Part shown: positions 19,471-27,735 of the stretch, piece by piece | Numbering within the stretch: the first letter of the stretch is position 1 | Layout of the letters: each line of letters starts with the position of its first letter | Source of the DNA: Bacteroides sp. | GTDB lineage: Bacteria; Bacteroidota; Bacteroidia; Bacteroidales; Bacteroidaceae | Direction: 5' to 3' | Length of the DNA stretch: 64,000 bases | Assembly (NCBI GenBank): GCA_021201335.1 | Contig: JAJQFD010000042.1 | Span: 372,001 to 436,000 of the forward strand | Notes under the pieces: model-generated | Database searches by the model: none | What the model was told of the DNA's origin: nothing | Seen by the model: the letters and a program-made list of their open reading frames with translations, nothing else | Made by a program: the position numbers and the translations under genes

Positions 19471-19508
19471 TCTTTTTTTAAAAGAAAGGGACGAAAGATG
19501 TTCGCCCC
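19471..19508 (-). terminator. Weak terminator-like hairpin after gpmI
   Basis: Read on the - strand: GGGGCGAA, a CATC loop, TTTCGTCCC, then TTTCTTTT. It ends 30 bp downstream of the gpmI stop and just ahead of the DUF3109 start, so it probably reduces rather than blocks read-through. Confidence 0.45.
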
Positions 19509-19538
19509 TTATTATATATTATCGAAACGATGGTTCTT

Positions 19539-21056
19539 TTATTCGCTAATCAAAATGTTTCCAGTCATTTCCTTCGGCACTTCCAAGCCCATAATCTTTA
19601 AGATTGTAGGAGCAACATCCGCTAAGATACCATTCTGAATCTTCGCATTTTTATTCTCTGTAACGTAAATACAAGGAACCGGATTTAGCGAGTGAGCAGT
19701 ATTCGGCGAACCATCTTCATTCATTGCATTATCAGCATTGCCATGATCAGCAATAATAATAGCTTCATAGCCATGAGCTTTTGCTGCTTCGATTGTATCC
19801 TTTACACAAGCATCAACAGCCTTCACTGCTTTTTCAATTGCTTCGTAAACACCTGTATGACCAACCATATCACCATTGGCATAGTTTACGATGATACAAT
19901 CAAACTTCTCGGTATTGATGGCCTCTACCAGTTTTTCGTTTACTTCGAATGCACTCATTTCTGGTTTTAAGTCGTAAGTAGCTACTTTCGGAGAAGGAAC
20001 GAGAATACGTTCTTCGCCTTCGAAGGGTGTTTCGCGTCCGCCATTGAAGAAGAAAGTAACATGGGCGTATTTCTCCGTTTCGGCAATGTGAAGCTGAGAT
20101 TTATTCTGTGAAGCTAGGTATTCACCCAAGGTATTTTCTACATTATCCTTATCGAAAAGAACATGAACACCTTCAAATGAAGCATCATAAGGAGTCATAC
20201 TATAGAACTGCAAGTTAGGAATAGTATGCATTCCTGCTTCCGGCATATCCTGTTGAGTAAGGACGGTTGTTAGTTCTTTAGCACGATCATTTCGGTAGTT
20301 GAAGAAAATCACGGCATCACCTTCCTGGATGGTTCCCTCGAAATTTGCATTTACGATTGGTTTGATAAATTCATCGGTAACACCATCATCGTAAGAATCT
20401 TGCATGGCTTGAACCATATCAGTAGCTTTCTTACCTACACCGTTTACTAACAGGTCATAAGCTTCTTTTACACGCTCCCAACGTTTGTCACGGTCCATAG
20501 CGTAGTAACGGCCAATGATTGAAGCAATTTTACCTGCACTCTTTTTGCAGTGTTCATCCAGTTGTTCGATGAAACCTTTACCACTTTTCGGATCGGTATC
20601 GCGACCGTCCATAAAGCAGTGAATGAAGGTATTGTCAATTCCGTATTCTTTGGATATATCGCAAAGCTTGAATAGATGATCCAATGAACTATGCACACCA
20701 CCGTCAGATGTTAAACCCATGAAGTGCATGTTCTTACCATTTTCTTTGGCATAGCTGAAAGCAGAAATGATTTCTGGATTCTTCAGGATACTGTTATCAC
20801 GACAAGCTAAGTTGATTTTTACCAAATCCTGGTAAACCACACGTCCGGCACCAATATTCAGGTGACCGACTTCAGAGTTACCCATTTGTCCATCGGGCAA
20901 ACCTACGTTTTCTCCACTTGCCTGTAGCTGTGAATGAGGATAAGTATTCACCAGATAATCCCAGTAAGGAGTGGGTGTATTAAAAATAACGTCTGCTTTT
21001 CCGTGATTACCGATTCCCCATCCGTCGAGGATCATTAAAAGAGCTTTTTTACTCAT
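19539..21056 (-). CDS. gpmI: 2,3-bisphosphoglycerate-independent phosphoglycerate mutase
   Basis: A 505-residue cytosolic glycolytic enzyme interconverting 3- and 2-phosphoglycerate. Family features: start [14 protein letters not shown] with the metal-binding Asp of the alkaline-phosphatase fold, catalytic Ser 61 in [30 protein letters not shown], and the second metal site ADHGNAD near the C-terminus with [10 protein letters not shown]. Length matches the family (about 505-515). A -7 promoter element is visible at 21138-21145. Transcribed away from corA. Confidence 0.97.
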   Translation of the reverse strand: MSKKALLMILDGWGIGNHGKADVIFNTPTPYWDYLVNTYPHSQLQASGENVGLPDGQMGNSEVGHLNIGAGRVVYQDLVKINLACRDNSILKNPEIISAFSYAKENGKNMHFMGLTSDGGVHSSLDHLFKLCDISKEYGIDNTFIHCFMDGRDTDPKSGKGFIEQLDEHCKKSAGKIASIIGRYYAMDRDKRWERVKEAYDLLVNGVGKKATDMVQAMQDSYDDGVTDEFIKPIVNANFEGTIQEGDAVIFFNYRNDRAKELTTVLTQQDMPEAGMHTIPNLQFYSMTPYDASFEGVHVLFDKDNVENTLGEYLASQNKSQLHIAETEKYAHVTFFFNGGRETPFEGEERILVPSPKVATYDLKPEMSAFEVNEKLVEAINTEKFDCIIVNYANGDMVGHTGVYEAIEKAVKAVDACVKDTIEAAKAHGYEAIIIADHGNADNAMNEDGSPNTAHSLNPVPCIYVTENKNAKIQNGILADVAPTILKIMGLEVPKEMTGNILISE

Positions 21057-21137
21057 GATTATCTATGTTTTTTAAGTTATGAACCGAGAGTTTTTGAAGG
21101 GTAACGAATATGTCATACCCTCATACATAAAATCGTG

Positions 21138-21145
21138 CAAAGGTA
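21138..21145 (-). promoter_or_regulatory. gpmI -7 element TACCTTTG
   Basis: Perfect TAnnTTTG on the - strand, followed by CAC, 81 bp upstream of the gpmI ATG. No clear -33 element. Confidence 0.6.
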
Positions 21146-21305
21146 CGAAAAAACAATGAATCAGACTTCGTGCGCTTTCGATAAAACGATTGAGAATCAA
21201 ACGAAATGGTTATTTTCACATACCATCATCCGCTGCAAAATATAATTTATGCGTTAAACAATACCCAAAGAATTTAAATTCATTATCATCTCCCAAAAAT
21301 TTGAT

Positions 21306-21313
21306 TACCTTTG
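21306..21313 (+). promoter_or_regulatory. corA -7 element TACCTTTG
   Basis: Perfect TAnnTTTG followed by CAAC. It sets transcription start near 21320, giving a 5' leader of about 115-120 nt that contains the short ORF and hairpin described next. Confidence 0.6.
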
Positions 21314-21340
21314 CAACGCTTTAAACAATGTAAAATTACT

Positions 21341-21379
21341 ATGGACGATTATTCGCGACCGTACAACAGTATTAACTAA
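21341..21379 (+). CDS. Possible leader peptide upstream of corA (12 codons)
   Basis: A short ORF, ATG to TAA, encoding MDDYSRPYNSIN inside the inferred 5' leader of corA. Its stop is 1 nt before a 16-bp hairpin. The N-terminal acidic pair and nearby Pro loosely recall the Asp/Glu-Pro-rich leader peptides that sense Mg2+ upstream of enterobacterial Mg2+ transporters. No Shine-Dalgarno is obvious before it, which is normal in this phylum. Translation is not proven. Confidence 0.35.
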   Translation: MDDYSRPYNSIN

Positions 21380-21380
21380 G

Positions 21381-21416
21381 CGAACAGAGTCATTAGTCTC
21401 TAAATGCCTCTGCTCG
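21381..21416 (+). promoter_or_regulatory. Hairpin in the corA 5' leader, followed by a strong Shine-Dalgarno
   Basis: Arms 21381-21396 (CGAACAGAGTCATTAG) and 21400-21416 (CTAAATGCCTCTGCTCG) pair over about 15 positions with a TCT loop. It has no U-run, so it is not a plain terminator. AAAGGAGG at 21425-21432 lies 5 nt before the corA ATG; such a strong Shine-Dalgarno is rare in Bacteroidales. The order leader ORF, hairpin, ribosome-binding site suggests post-transcriptional control. Confidence 0.6.
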
Positions 21417-21437
21417 TTAAAATGAAAGGAGGCAACA

Positions 21438-22370
21438 ATGAGAACTTTTCTTTATTGTGAAGCAGGCTTTGTGGAAAAACCACAATGGCAACCCAACAGC
21501 TGGATTAATGTGGAATGTCCCGATGCCAGTGATCTCAATTACCTGATCCAGGATTTACAAATTCCCGAATCTTTTTTAAAAGACATTTCCGATACCGATG
21601 AACGTCCGCGTATCGAAACCGAAGGCAACTGGTTGCTTACCATTATGCGTGTACCTATGCCCAATGGTCATACCGGAACGGATACTCCTTATACCACTGT
21701 TCCCATAGGAGTGCTTACGAACAATGATATTATTGTTACGATTTGTTATTACCAAACAGAAGTGTTGGCAGATTTCATTCGATACTCGCAACGGAAAGAG
21801 ATAAAAGTGCGTAACAAACTTGATTTGATACTCAGGTTGCTTCACTCATCCGCAGTATGGTTCTTGAAGTATCTAAAACAAATGCAAATCGATGTGAAGA
21901 GAGCTGAACAGGAATTGGAAAGAAGCATTCGTAATGAAGAACTACTCAATCTGATGAAATTGCAAAGTACAATGGTTTATTTCAATACTTCTATTCAGGG
22001 AAATCACGTGGTAACCAACCGACTGAAAAATATTTTCAGTGATACCGATTATCTGGATAAAGATTTGTATGAAGATGTGATGATTGAACATGAACAGGCT
22101 TACAGCACGGTAAAGATCCACAGTGATATTCTTACCGGAACGATGGACGCTTTTGCTTCTATTATCTCCAATAATGTTGGTACTATTATGAAACGGATGA
22201 CCAGTCTTTCAATTATCCTCATGCTTCCTACGTTGATTGCTAGTTTTTATGGGATGAATGTGGATATCCATATCGATCGTTTTCCGTATGCATTTACATT
22301 TATTGTGATTGCATCGTTCTGTCTGTCGGGGTTAGCATTCTTTATATTTAAGAAAATCAAGTGGTTTTAA
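21438..22370 (+). CDS. corA: CorA-type magnesium/cobalt transporter
   Basis: A 310-residue inner-membrane channel-forming protein. It has a soluble alpha/beta N-terminal domain, a long coiled helix (about residues 140-255), then two transmembrane segments: LIMLPTLIASFYGMN, carrying the signature GMN at 272-274, and AFTFIVIASFCLSGLAFFIF, with a basic C-terminal tail KKIKWF. CorA forms a pentameric Mg2+ channel gated by internal Mg2+. The start is fixed by the AAAGGAGG 5 nt upstream. The unusual 5' leader suggests Mg2+-responsive translation. Divergent from gpmI with a 381-bp gap. Confidence 0.93.
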   Translation: MRTFLYCEAGFVEKPQWQPNSWINVECPDASDLNYLIQDLQIPESFLKDISDTDERPRIETEGNWLLTIMRVPMPNGHTGTDTPYTTVPIGVLTNNDIIVTICYYQTEVLADFIRYSQRKEIKVRNKLDLILRLLHSSAVWFLKYLKQMQIDVKRAEQELERSIRNEELLNLMKLQSTMVYFNTSIQGNHVVTNRLKNIFSDTDYLDKDLYEDVMIEHEQAYSTVKIHSDILTGTMDAFASIISNNVGTIMKRMTSLSIILMLPTLIASFYGMNVDIHIDRFPYAFTFIVIASFCLSGLAFFIFKKIKWF

Positions 22371-22470
22371 GATCGGAATGAATTAAATGAAAGGTATCTC
22401 CTGGCGCATAATGGGATGAGGTGATGGGATAAGTGTCCGCATGGAAAAGGGATATTAAAAAAATAGGCGA

Positions 22471-22552
22471 GTCATCTTGAACAAAGTGAGAGATCTGTCC
22501 CAATAACCGTAGAATGGTTTTGGAACAGATCTCTCACTTCGTTCAGAATGAC
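22471..22552. repeat. Inverted repeat of the CGTAGAA-loop family
   Basis: Arms 22471-22498 and 22525-22552 (28 bp, three mismatches; left arm begins GTCATCTTGAACAAAG). The loop contains CCGTAGAA, as in the copies at 8786 and 33442. Lies in the 274-bp gap between the convergent corA and permease genes. Confidence 0.8.
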
Positions 22553-22600
22553 CCGGTATAAATCTTAGATCATCCTTATTAATAACTTTATCCACTTTAG

Positions 22601-22634
22601 GAGGAGATAGGGGATAGAAATCCCCCTACTCCTC
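22601..22634. terminator. Strong hairpin at the end of the rbs-like operon
   Basis: GAGGAGATAGGGGA (22601-22614) pairs with TCCCCCTACTCCTC (22621-22634) around a six-base loop. A T-rich tract (TTATTATATTTTA) follows on the + strand only, so it is a clear factor-independent terminator for + strand transcripts and a weaker stop for the operon ending at 22645. Confidence 0.65.
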
Positions 22635-22644
22635 TTATTATATT

Positions 22645-23645
22645 TTATGCCCCCGCATAAATAAGCAGTCCCAATCCAATTACAAACAAGATAAACATAC
22701 CCAAATTAAGTTGACCGGATACCTTGGGAGCTCCTTTAAACTCTTTCCAGATAAGAATACCCCATAAAGCCGAAACGAGCGTTGCTCCCTGCCCTAGCCC
22801 ATAAGAGATAGCCGCACCTGCTTTTTCAGAGGCAATCATACTAAATGATTGACCTAAACACCAGATCATTCCGCCAAGTACACCTACCATATGTGTTTTT
22901 ATATTTCCCCTGAAATATTCTGAAATCTTTACCGGGCTACCTTCTACAGGGCGTTTCATCGCAATCGTATTGAAAACGAAGTTACTCACAAATACGCCAA
23001 TAGAGAAAATGAATACAGCCGTATAGGGTGTTAACTTGCCTACCTCAGGATTCGCAAAATTGTTAAGATCCATAGAAGCAGCTACAAAGCGATAGAAAAA
23101 CGCCATGATAACACCGGCAGTAATAGCGATAAATATACCTTTAGATGTCAGTTTCTTTTTATCGGTCTGGGCTTTCTTATAGGCAATGGCATTCAGCAGA
23201 ATGGCTATTACAATAAGCCCCACCCCCAGAAATATATACAAAGGATCCCCTTTGGCAGCACTGAAATAGTTAACCAGTACACCCAATACCAATGCCAGGC
23301 CCACACCTACAGGAAACGCAACCGACATACCGCACAAGGCAATAGCGGCCGATAATAAGATGTTGGACGCATTAAATATAATACCTCCCAGAGCAGCACT
23401 CCATATATTCGATGAGCCAGCCTGAGCCAGGTCTTGCAGGAAAGGACGTCCTTCCGCTCCTATACTTCCCAAGGTGAATGCAGAGATAATAGAAAAAAAA
23501 GTACCCCAATCACATAATCCCAGTAGAATAATTCATATCTCCAGGTTTTGGCAGCCAGCTTCTGTGTGTTTCCCCACGATCCCCAGCAAAGCATCGTAAT
23601 GAAACAGAAAAAGATAGCCAACGAATAACTGTTTACGATAAACAT
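22645..23645 (-). pseudogene. RhaT/GRP-like sugar permease, frameshifted in a T8 tract
   Basis: Two frames together make a 333-residue inner-membrane permease of the drug/metabolite transporter superfamily (RhaT-like). Residues 1-54 (MFIVNSYSLAIFFCF..., GSWGNTQKLAAKTWRYE) are read from 23645. After the homopolymer (A8 on the + strand, 23493-23500) the frame is lost and a stop follows. One extra T restores VLFFSIISAFTLGSIGAEG and continues into the remaining 276 residues (helices such as ILLSAAIALCGMSVAFPVGVG). All ten helices are otherwise intact, so the change is recent, an assembly error, or slippage-tolerant. By position it is the ribose/nucleoside-product permease of the rbs-like PUL, 16 bp after the ADP-ribosylglycohydrolase gene. 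Confidence 0.85.
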
Positions 23646-23661
23646 AATAATGTGGTTTTAG

Positions 23662-25212
23662 TTATTGATGATGATTTACGATAGGAGCATCCGAGTAAAT
23701 AAGCACATCGCGGAAATTAACTGATGCTTCCGGAGTAGGATTTAACCATTTAAATGTCACCGTATGCTCGCCTTTCGGTAGTAGATACTTCCAGAATAAT
23801 TCATGACGGCGAACGCGGTAAAGAGCAGGTAGCTTGGCTGTTTCGATCAACTGACCATCGATGTACATTTCAACTAATGCTACATAATCACTATTCTTAC
23901 TACTTACATTTCCTTTGAATACAACACCAGTTCCTTCAAAGGTAAACGAATCGAATTCATGGATCTTCTTACGGATTTCTTTTAATTCAGTAGGATATAA
24001 TCCTTCGAATGCCTTTTCATATCGTACGGTTTCGGGTTGTTGACAAGCAATCGTTACATTCTCCCCCTCTATTTTGCCACCATGGCGTTCGATAACCTGA
24101 AGAGCTTGTTTGAAACTCATTTCATATGTGCGATTTAAGGAAATAGTAGTGTAGGCAAAGTCCATGTCTTCCACTTCACGTAGATTTTTCATCCAGTATT
24201 CAGGAATGTTACTATATCCCAGGATGGTTCCTAAAATACCACCGGCTGAAGCCGGATTACAATCCGAATCGGCACCGCAACGGGTAGCAATATCAATCGT
24301 TTTATAAAAATCGCCTTCTCCATACAGTAACCCGATGAGAATGTAGGCACTATTGATCACAGCATCGATATTGAAGGGAACAAATACTCCATCGGGACAG
24401 CCCACATCCGAGCTCCATTTCTTTTCACATTCAAACCAATTGGCTTTCCAGTCATTGGGATACTTCTTATACCAGGAAATCACATCCCTCATACATTTGT
24501 AATAAGTACTTTGGGGTGGAATCGTTTTCAGCGCTTCGGTGACGATAAATTCAATATCATCGGAAATGAAAGCAAGAGAATACATAGCAGCTACATAAAC
24601 GCCGCCGTACCATCCATCTCCATAATTCATGATGTGACCTACACGGTCTGAGAATTCGGAAGCGGCATTCACCATACCCGGTGACATCAGTCCTGCAAAG
24701 TCAGCTTCGATCTGGAAATCCAAATCATCCGCATGAGGATTATTCAACCAATGTCCCGACTCCGGTGGCATAATACCATTCAGAATATTATATCGGGCTG
24801 CCTGATTGGCATGCCACAGTACATACTCAGCGTTTGCGAAGGCCATAGCCAATGAATCGGCAGGCGCATCAATACCGAGTCGGTCGAATACCTCCACAAA
24901 TGTCAGGTCCATATACACATCATCGTAAAGACCGGGAAACTCATTGAAGTACCATTTGATATAGCCATCCGGCCATTTGATCGGAACATAATCCTGAATC
25001 ATGGTGCCATTGTATCGGAACTCAGTCGGTCCGCCGTAGGTGCAACCAATGGTTTGTCCGGCCCAACCTCCTTTGATCTTATCCATCAGCCGCTCTTTGG
25101 TGATGGTGAATTCCGCAGGAAGGGTTGCCTTCTTCTTCGAAGCGCCTTGATTGCACGACACGAACGTCAGCACACCTACTAATACTGTTAGTGATAAAAT
25201 AATCTTTCTCAT
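23662..25212 (-). CDS. ADP-ribosylglycohydrolase-family lipoprotein
   Basis: A 516-residue protein with a lipoprotein signal (VLTFVSCNQG). The ADP-ribosylglycohydrolase helical fold is shown by the opening DKIKGGWAGQTIGCTYGGP, YDDVYMDLTF, and the metal-binding motif RCGADSDCNPASAGGILG (about residues 303-320). The C-terminal 120 residues form an extra beta-sandwich. It probably cleaves N- or O-glycosidic bonds of ribosides outside the cytoplasm and releases ribose. In the Bacteroides rbs locus a protein of this family accompanies the ribose permease and ribokinase, as here (gaps of 15-16 bp on both sides). No nucleoside hydrolase gene accompanies it. Confidence 0.88.
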   Translation of the reverse strand: MRKIILSLTVLVGVLTFVSCNQGASKKKATLPAEFTITKERLMDKIKGGWAGQTIGCTYGGPTEFRYNGTMIQDYVPIKWPDGYIKWYFNEFPGLYDDVYMDLTFVEVFDRLGIDAPADSLAMAFANAEYVLWHANQAARYNILNGIMPPESGHWLNNPHADDLDFQIEADFAGLMSPGMVNAASEFSDRVGHIMNYGDGWYGGVYVAAMYSLAFISDDIEFIVTEALKTIPPQSTYYKCMRDVISWYKKYPNDWKANWFECEKKWSSDVGCPDGVFVPFNIDAVINSAYILIGLLYGEGDFYKTIDIATRCGADSDCNPASAGGILGTILGYSNIPEYWMKNLREVEDMDFAYTTISLNRTYEMSFKQALQVIERHGGKIEGENVTIACQQPETVRYEKAFEGLYPTELKEIRKKIHEFDSFTFEGTGVVFKGNVSSKNSDYVALVEMYIDGQLIETAKLPALYRVRRHELFWKYLLPKGEHTVTFKWLNPTPEASVNFRDVLIYSDAPIVNHHQ

Positions 25213-25227
25213 ATTTTTATTTTTATG

Positions 25228-26142
25228 TTATTCAAATACATCTACTTCACTCCGGTAGGGTGCGGAAGATTGAGCCCCTACCCGCGTTACCGAAATAGCC
25301 CCCGTTTTACAGGCAAAACGTACCGAATCAATTAATGAACGGTTTTCCATGAGGGCTACCATCAACGCTCCATTAAAGATATCGCCAGCCGCTGTCGTAT
25401 CCACAGCCTTCACCTTGTAACTATCTACAAACTCACAGATGTCTGTATTATAAACCAATGCGCCTCGGGCACCCAATGTTATTACAATATTATCCACTCC
25501 AAGTTCCGCAATCTTACGGGCGGCTTGTATGGCTGACTCATCGTCGGTAATGGTAATGCCGGAAATCATTTCCGCCTCTGTTTCATTGAGCGTTATCAGA
25601 TAAAGATTCCGCAGAAGGTTTTCGGATAACGGTTGTGCCGGAGCAGGATTCAGAATCACTTTTTTACCTTGTTCATTAGCTGTTTTAGCGACATACTCTA
25701 CCGTTTCAATGGGAATTTCAAGCTGCATCAAAATAGCATCCGCTTGTTCTATAGCCTCTTTTGCCCGTTCCAAATCGGCAGGCGAAAGCTTCATATTCGC
25801 GCCCGATGCAACCGCAATGCAATTCTCCGCGTGAGAGTCGACTGTAATTAAAGCTACTCCGGACGGATTCTTAGAATCGGAGAATACAAACGACGTATTA
25901 ATACCTTCTTCTTCAAAAAGCTGGTGCGCCTGATGTCCGAAGATGTCGCTACCCGTTTTGCAAACAAAGGTGATATTTCCTCCCAGACGAGCTATAGCCA
26001 CAGCCTGATTAGCTCCTTTGCCCCCGGGATTCATGAAAAACTGTCCGCCAATTACTGTCTCTCCCGGGCGAGGGAGGTGATCCGTCTGGATCACCATGTC
26101 CGTATTCGAACTCCCTACTACTAATATTTTTTGTTGTCTCAT
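25228..26142 (-). CDS. rbsK: Ribokinase
   Basis: A 304-residue PfkB-family sugar kinase that phosphorylates ribose to ribose 5-phosphate in the cytosol. Motifs: VVGSSNTDMVIQTDHLPRPGE at the N-terminus (GSSNTD is the sugar-contact region), GGKGANQAVAIARLGG (PfkB signature 1) and DTTAAGDIFNGAL (signature 2 with the catalytic Asp; the usual TGAGD reads TAAGD). LNPAPAQPL and LNETEAE are typical of ribokinase. Length matches the family. It lies between the SusD and ADP-ribosylglycohydrolase genes of the same operon, which supports ribose rather than fructose as substrate. Confidence 0.92.
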   Translation of the reverse strand: MRQQKILVVGSSNTDMVIQTDHLPRPGETVIGGQFFMNPGGKGANQAVAIARLGGNITFVCKTGSDIFGHQAHQLFEEEGINTSFVFSDSKNPSGVALITVDSHAENCIAVASGANMKLSPADLERAKEAIEQADAILMQLEIPIETVEYVAKTANEQGKKVILNPAPAQPLSENLLRNLYLITLNETEAEMISGITITDDESAIQAARKIAELGVDNIVITLGARGALVYNTDICEFVDSYKVKAVDTTAAGDIFNGALMVALMENRSLIDSVRFACKTGAISVTRVGAQSSAPYRSEVDVFE

Positions 26143-26164
26143 ATAATTTAGTTGCTATAAGTCC

Positions 26165-27710
26165 TTAATTGGTATACCCATCGTTTTGTACGAGCTTCTC
26201 ATTGTTCGTCATGACCCGTGCAGGAATGGGGAACAACTCGGTGTGATTATCAACTTCGGCCGCTTTGAAATCGCGTGCAGCAGTCCATTTGCCAAATCGG
26301 ATCATATCTTGCCGGCGGGAGCCTTCCCATACAAATTCACGTCCCCGTTCTGCGTATATTTCGTCCAATGTCAAATCAGCAGCAACATAATCGGGCAATC
26401 CGGTACGTTGTCTTACTTCATTAAATAAAGGAACCGCATCTCCTGCCCTACCCATACGTACCAACGCTTCTCCTTTCATCATCAGAATATCAGCATACCG
26501 ATATACGACATAATCATTACTCATACATTCGCCGTTCAACCCATTCTCATATTCGTATTTCGCAAAACGGACTCCTTCATTCGCTAGTGTAGGATTGGCG
26601 GCATCATAGAGTGAAGTAACATGAGGAGTATAATCCAGCTGTTTGGAGCCTAACATTAACGGTTGTCCGGCCGCATCGTATTGTGGTCCATAAAGCCACA
26701 TATCGCTCCGGGCATCCTTGGCAAGATCAAAAGTTTCAAAGAAACTTTGACTGGTACAGAATCCATTCCAGGTACCATCCACTATGCCAAATGTTCGCTG
26801 GCTCAGACCGTGCAAAGTGAGTTGATGAAAACGGAATTTTCTGTGCCACCCATTTGAGCCACCGTTGGCATATACTTTATCATAAACGATCGCAAAAAAT
26901 GGTTTCTTTTGAAGTCTGGTTGTTGACGATAAAGTTGGTGAAATAATTGTTTTCCAGTTCCAGGGTTCCCAGTTTGGTTACTTCATCACACATATCGATT
27001 ACCTCCTGCCATTTGGCTACGCCAAACCATTTCTCATGATTGAGATACATCTTCGCCAATATGGTGTAAGCCAATGCTTTGGTTGCACGGCCATATGTTT
27101 TAGAAGGTGAATCGGCTAGCTTATCCACATTATCCAATAACTCGGTTTCTACGAATTTGAATATTTCGGCACGACTTTTCTGATCAGGAATACTTGTATC
27201 CGTAAAATCGGTTGTGAGGGGAACATTTCCAAACAGATCCATGGCATTGAAATAGAACCAGGCACGCATGGTTTTAATCTCGGAAATCATATTTTCTTTT
27301 ACCGGGAAATCAAGTGTTGCCTGCGAAAATTCATACAAAATCTGGTTACATAAGGAAATACCGGTGAAAAGGAATTCCCAGGTTTGCCGGATATTATCAT
27401 GTTGAGGGGTAAACGTATGGGCATGAAGATCCCGCCATACACCACCATCCAGCCATTGACCACCTTCACGCTGTGGACTGAGAGCCTCGTCGGTAGATAC
27501 GGTAATGGTTCCCCAAATATTATAGTAATGGGTGTAGCCTAAAAGATGACTATAGACACGACCAGCACTCATAAGAAATTCTTCTTCGGTCGTAAAGAAT
27601 TTATCTGACGGAATGGACGAATAGATATGTTCGTCGAGATTCGTACACGATTGGAACTGTGTACCCACCACTATCAATAGGGAAAAGGTGGCTATTATTA
27701 TCTTTTTCAT
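26165..27710 (-). pseudogene. SusD-family lipoprotein of the rbs-like PUL, frameshifted
   Basis: Two frames together give a 514-residue SusD-like protein. The first (from the ATG at 27710, MKKIIIATFSLLIVVG, lipobox FQSC) contains LDEHIYSSIPSDKFFTTEEE and IKTMRAWFYFNAMDLFGNVP. It breaks at A6 (26894-26899, + strand): deleting one base there continues the frame as TIFAIVYDKVYANGGSNGWH and joins the second part, which has YRYADILMMKGEALVRMG and RGREFVWEGSRRQDMIRFGK. No residues are missing apart from the shift. It would bind ribosides or nucleosides at the surface with the SusC just upstream. It overlaps the 3' end of that SusC gene only if a longer start (27746) is used. Confidence 0.88.
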
Positions 27711-27735
27711 AAGTGAATCGTTTTTTGTGTACAAA

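Noticed and set aside
21381..21416. corA hairpin as a transcription terminator
   Set aside because: No U-run follows; the sequence goes straight to the ribosome-binding site.
26894..26899. Programmed frameshift in SusD
   Set aside because: No slippery heptamer with downstream structure, and the family is not known for frameshifting; error or mutation is simpler.
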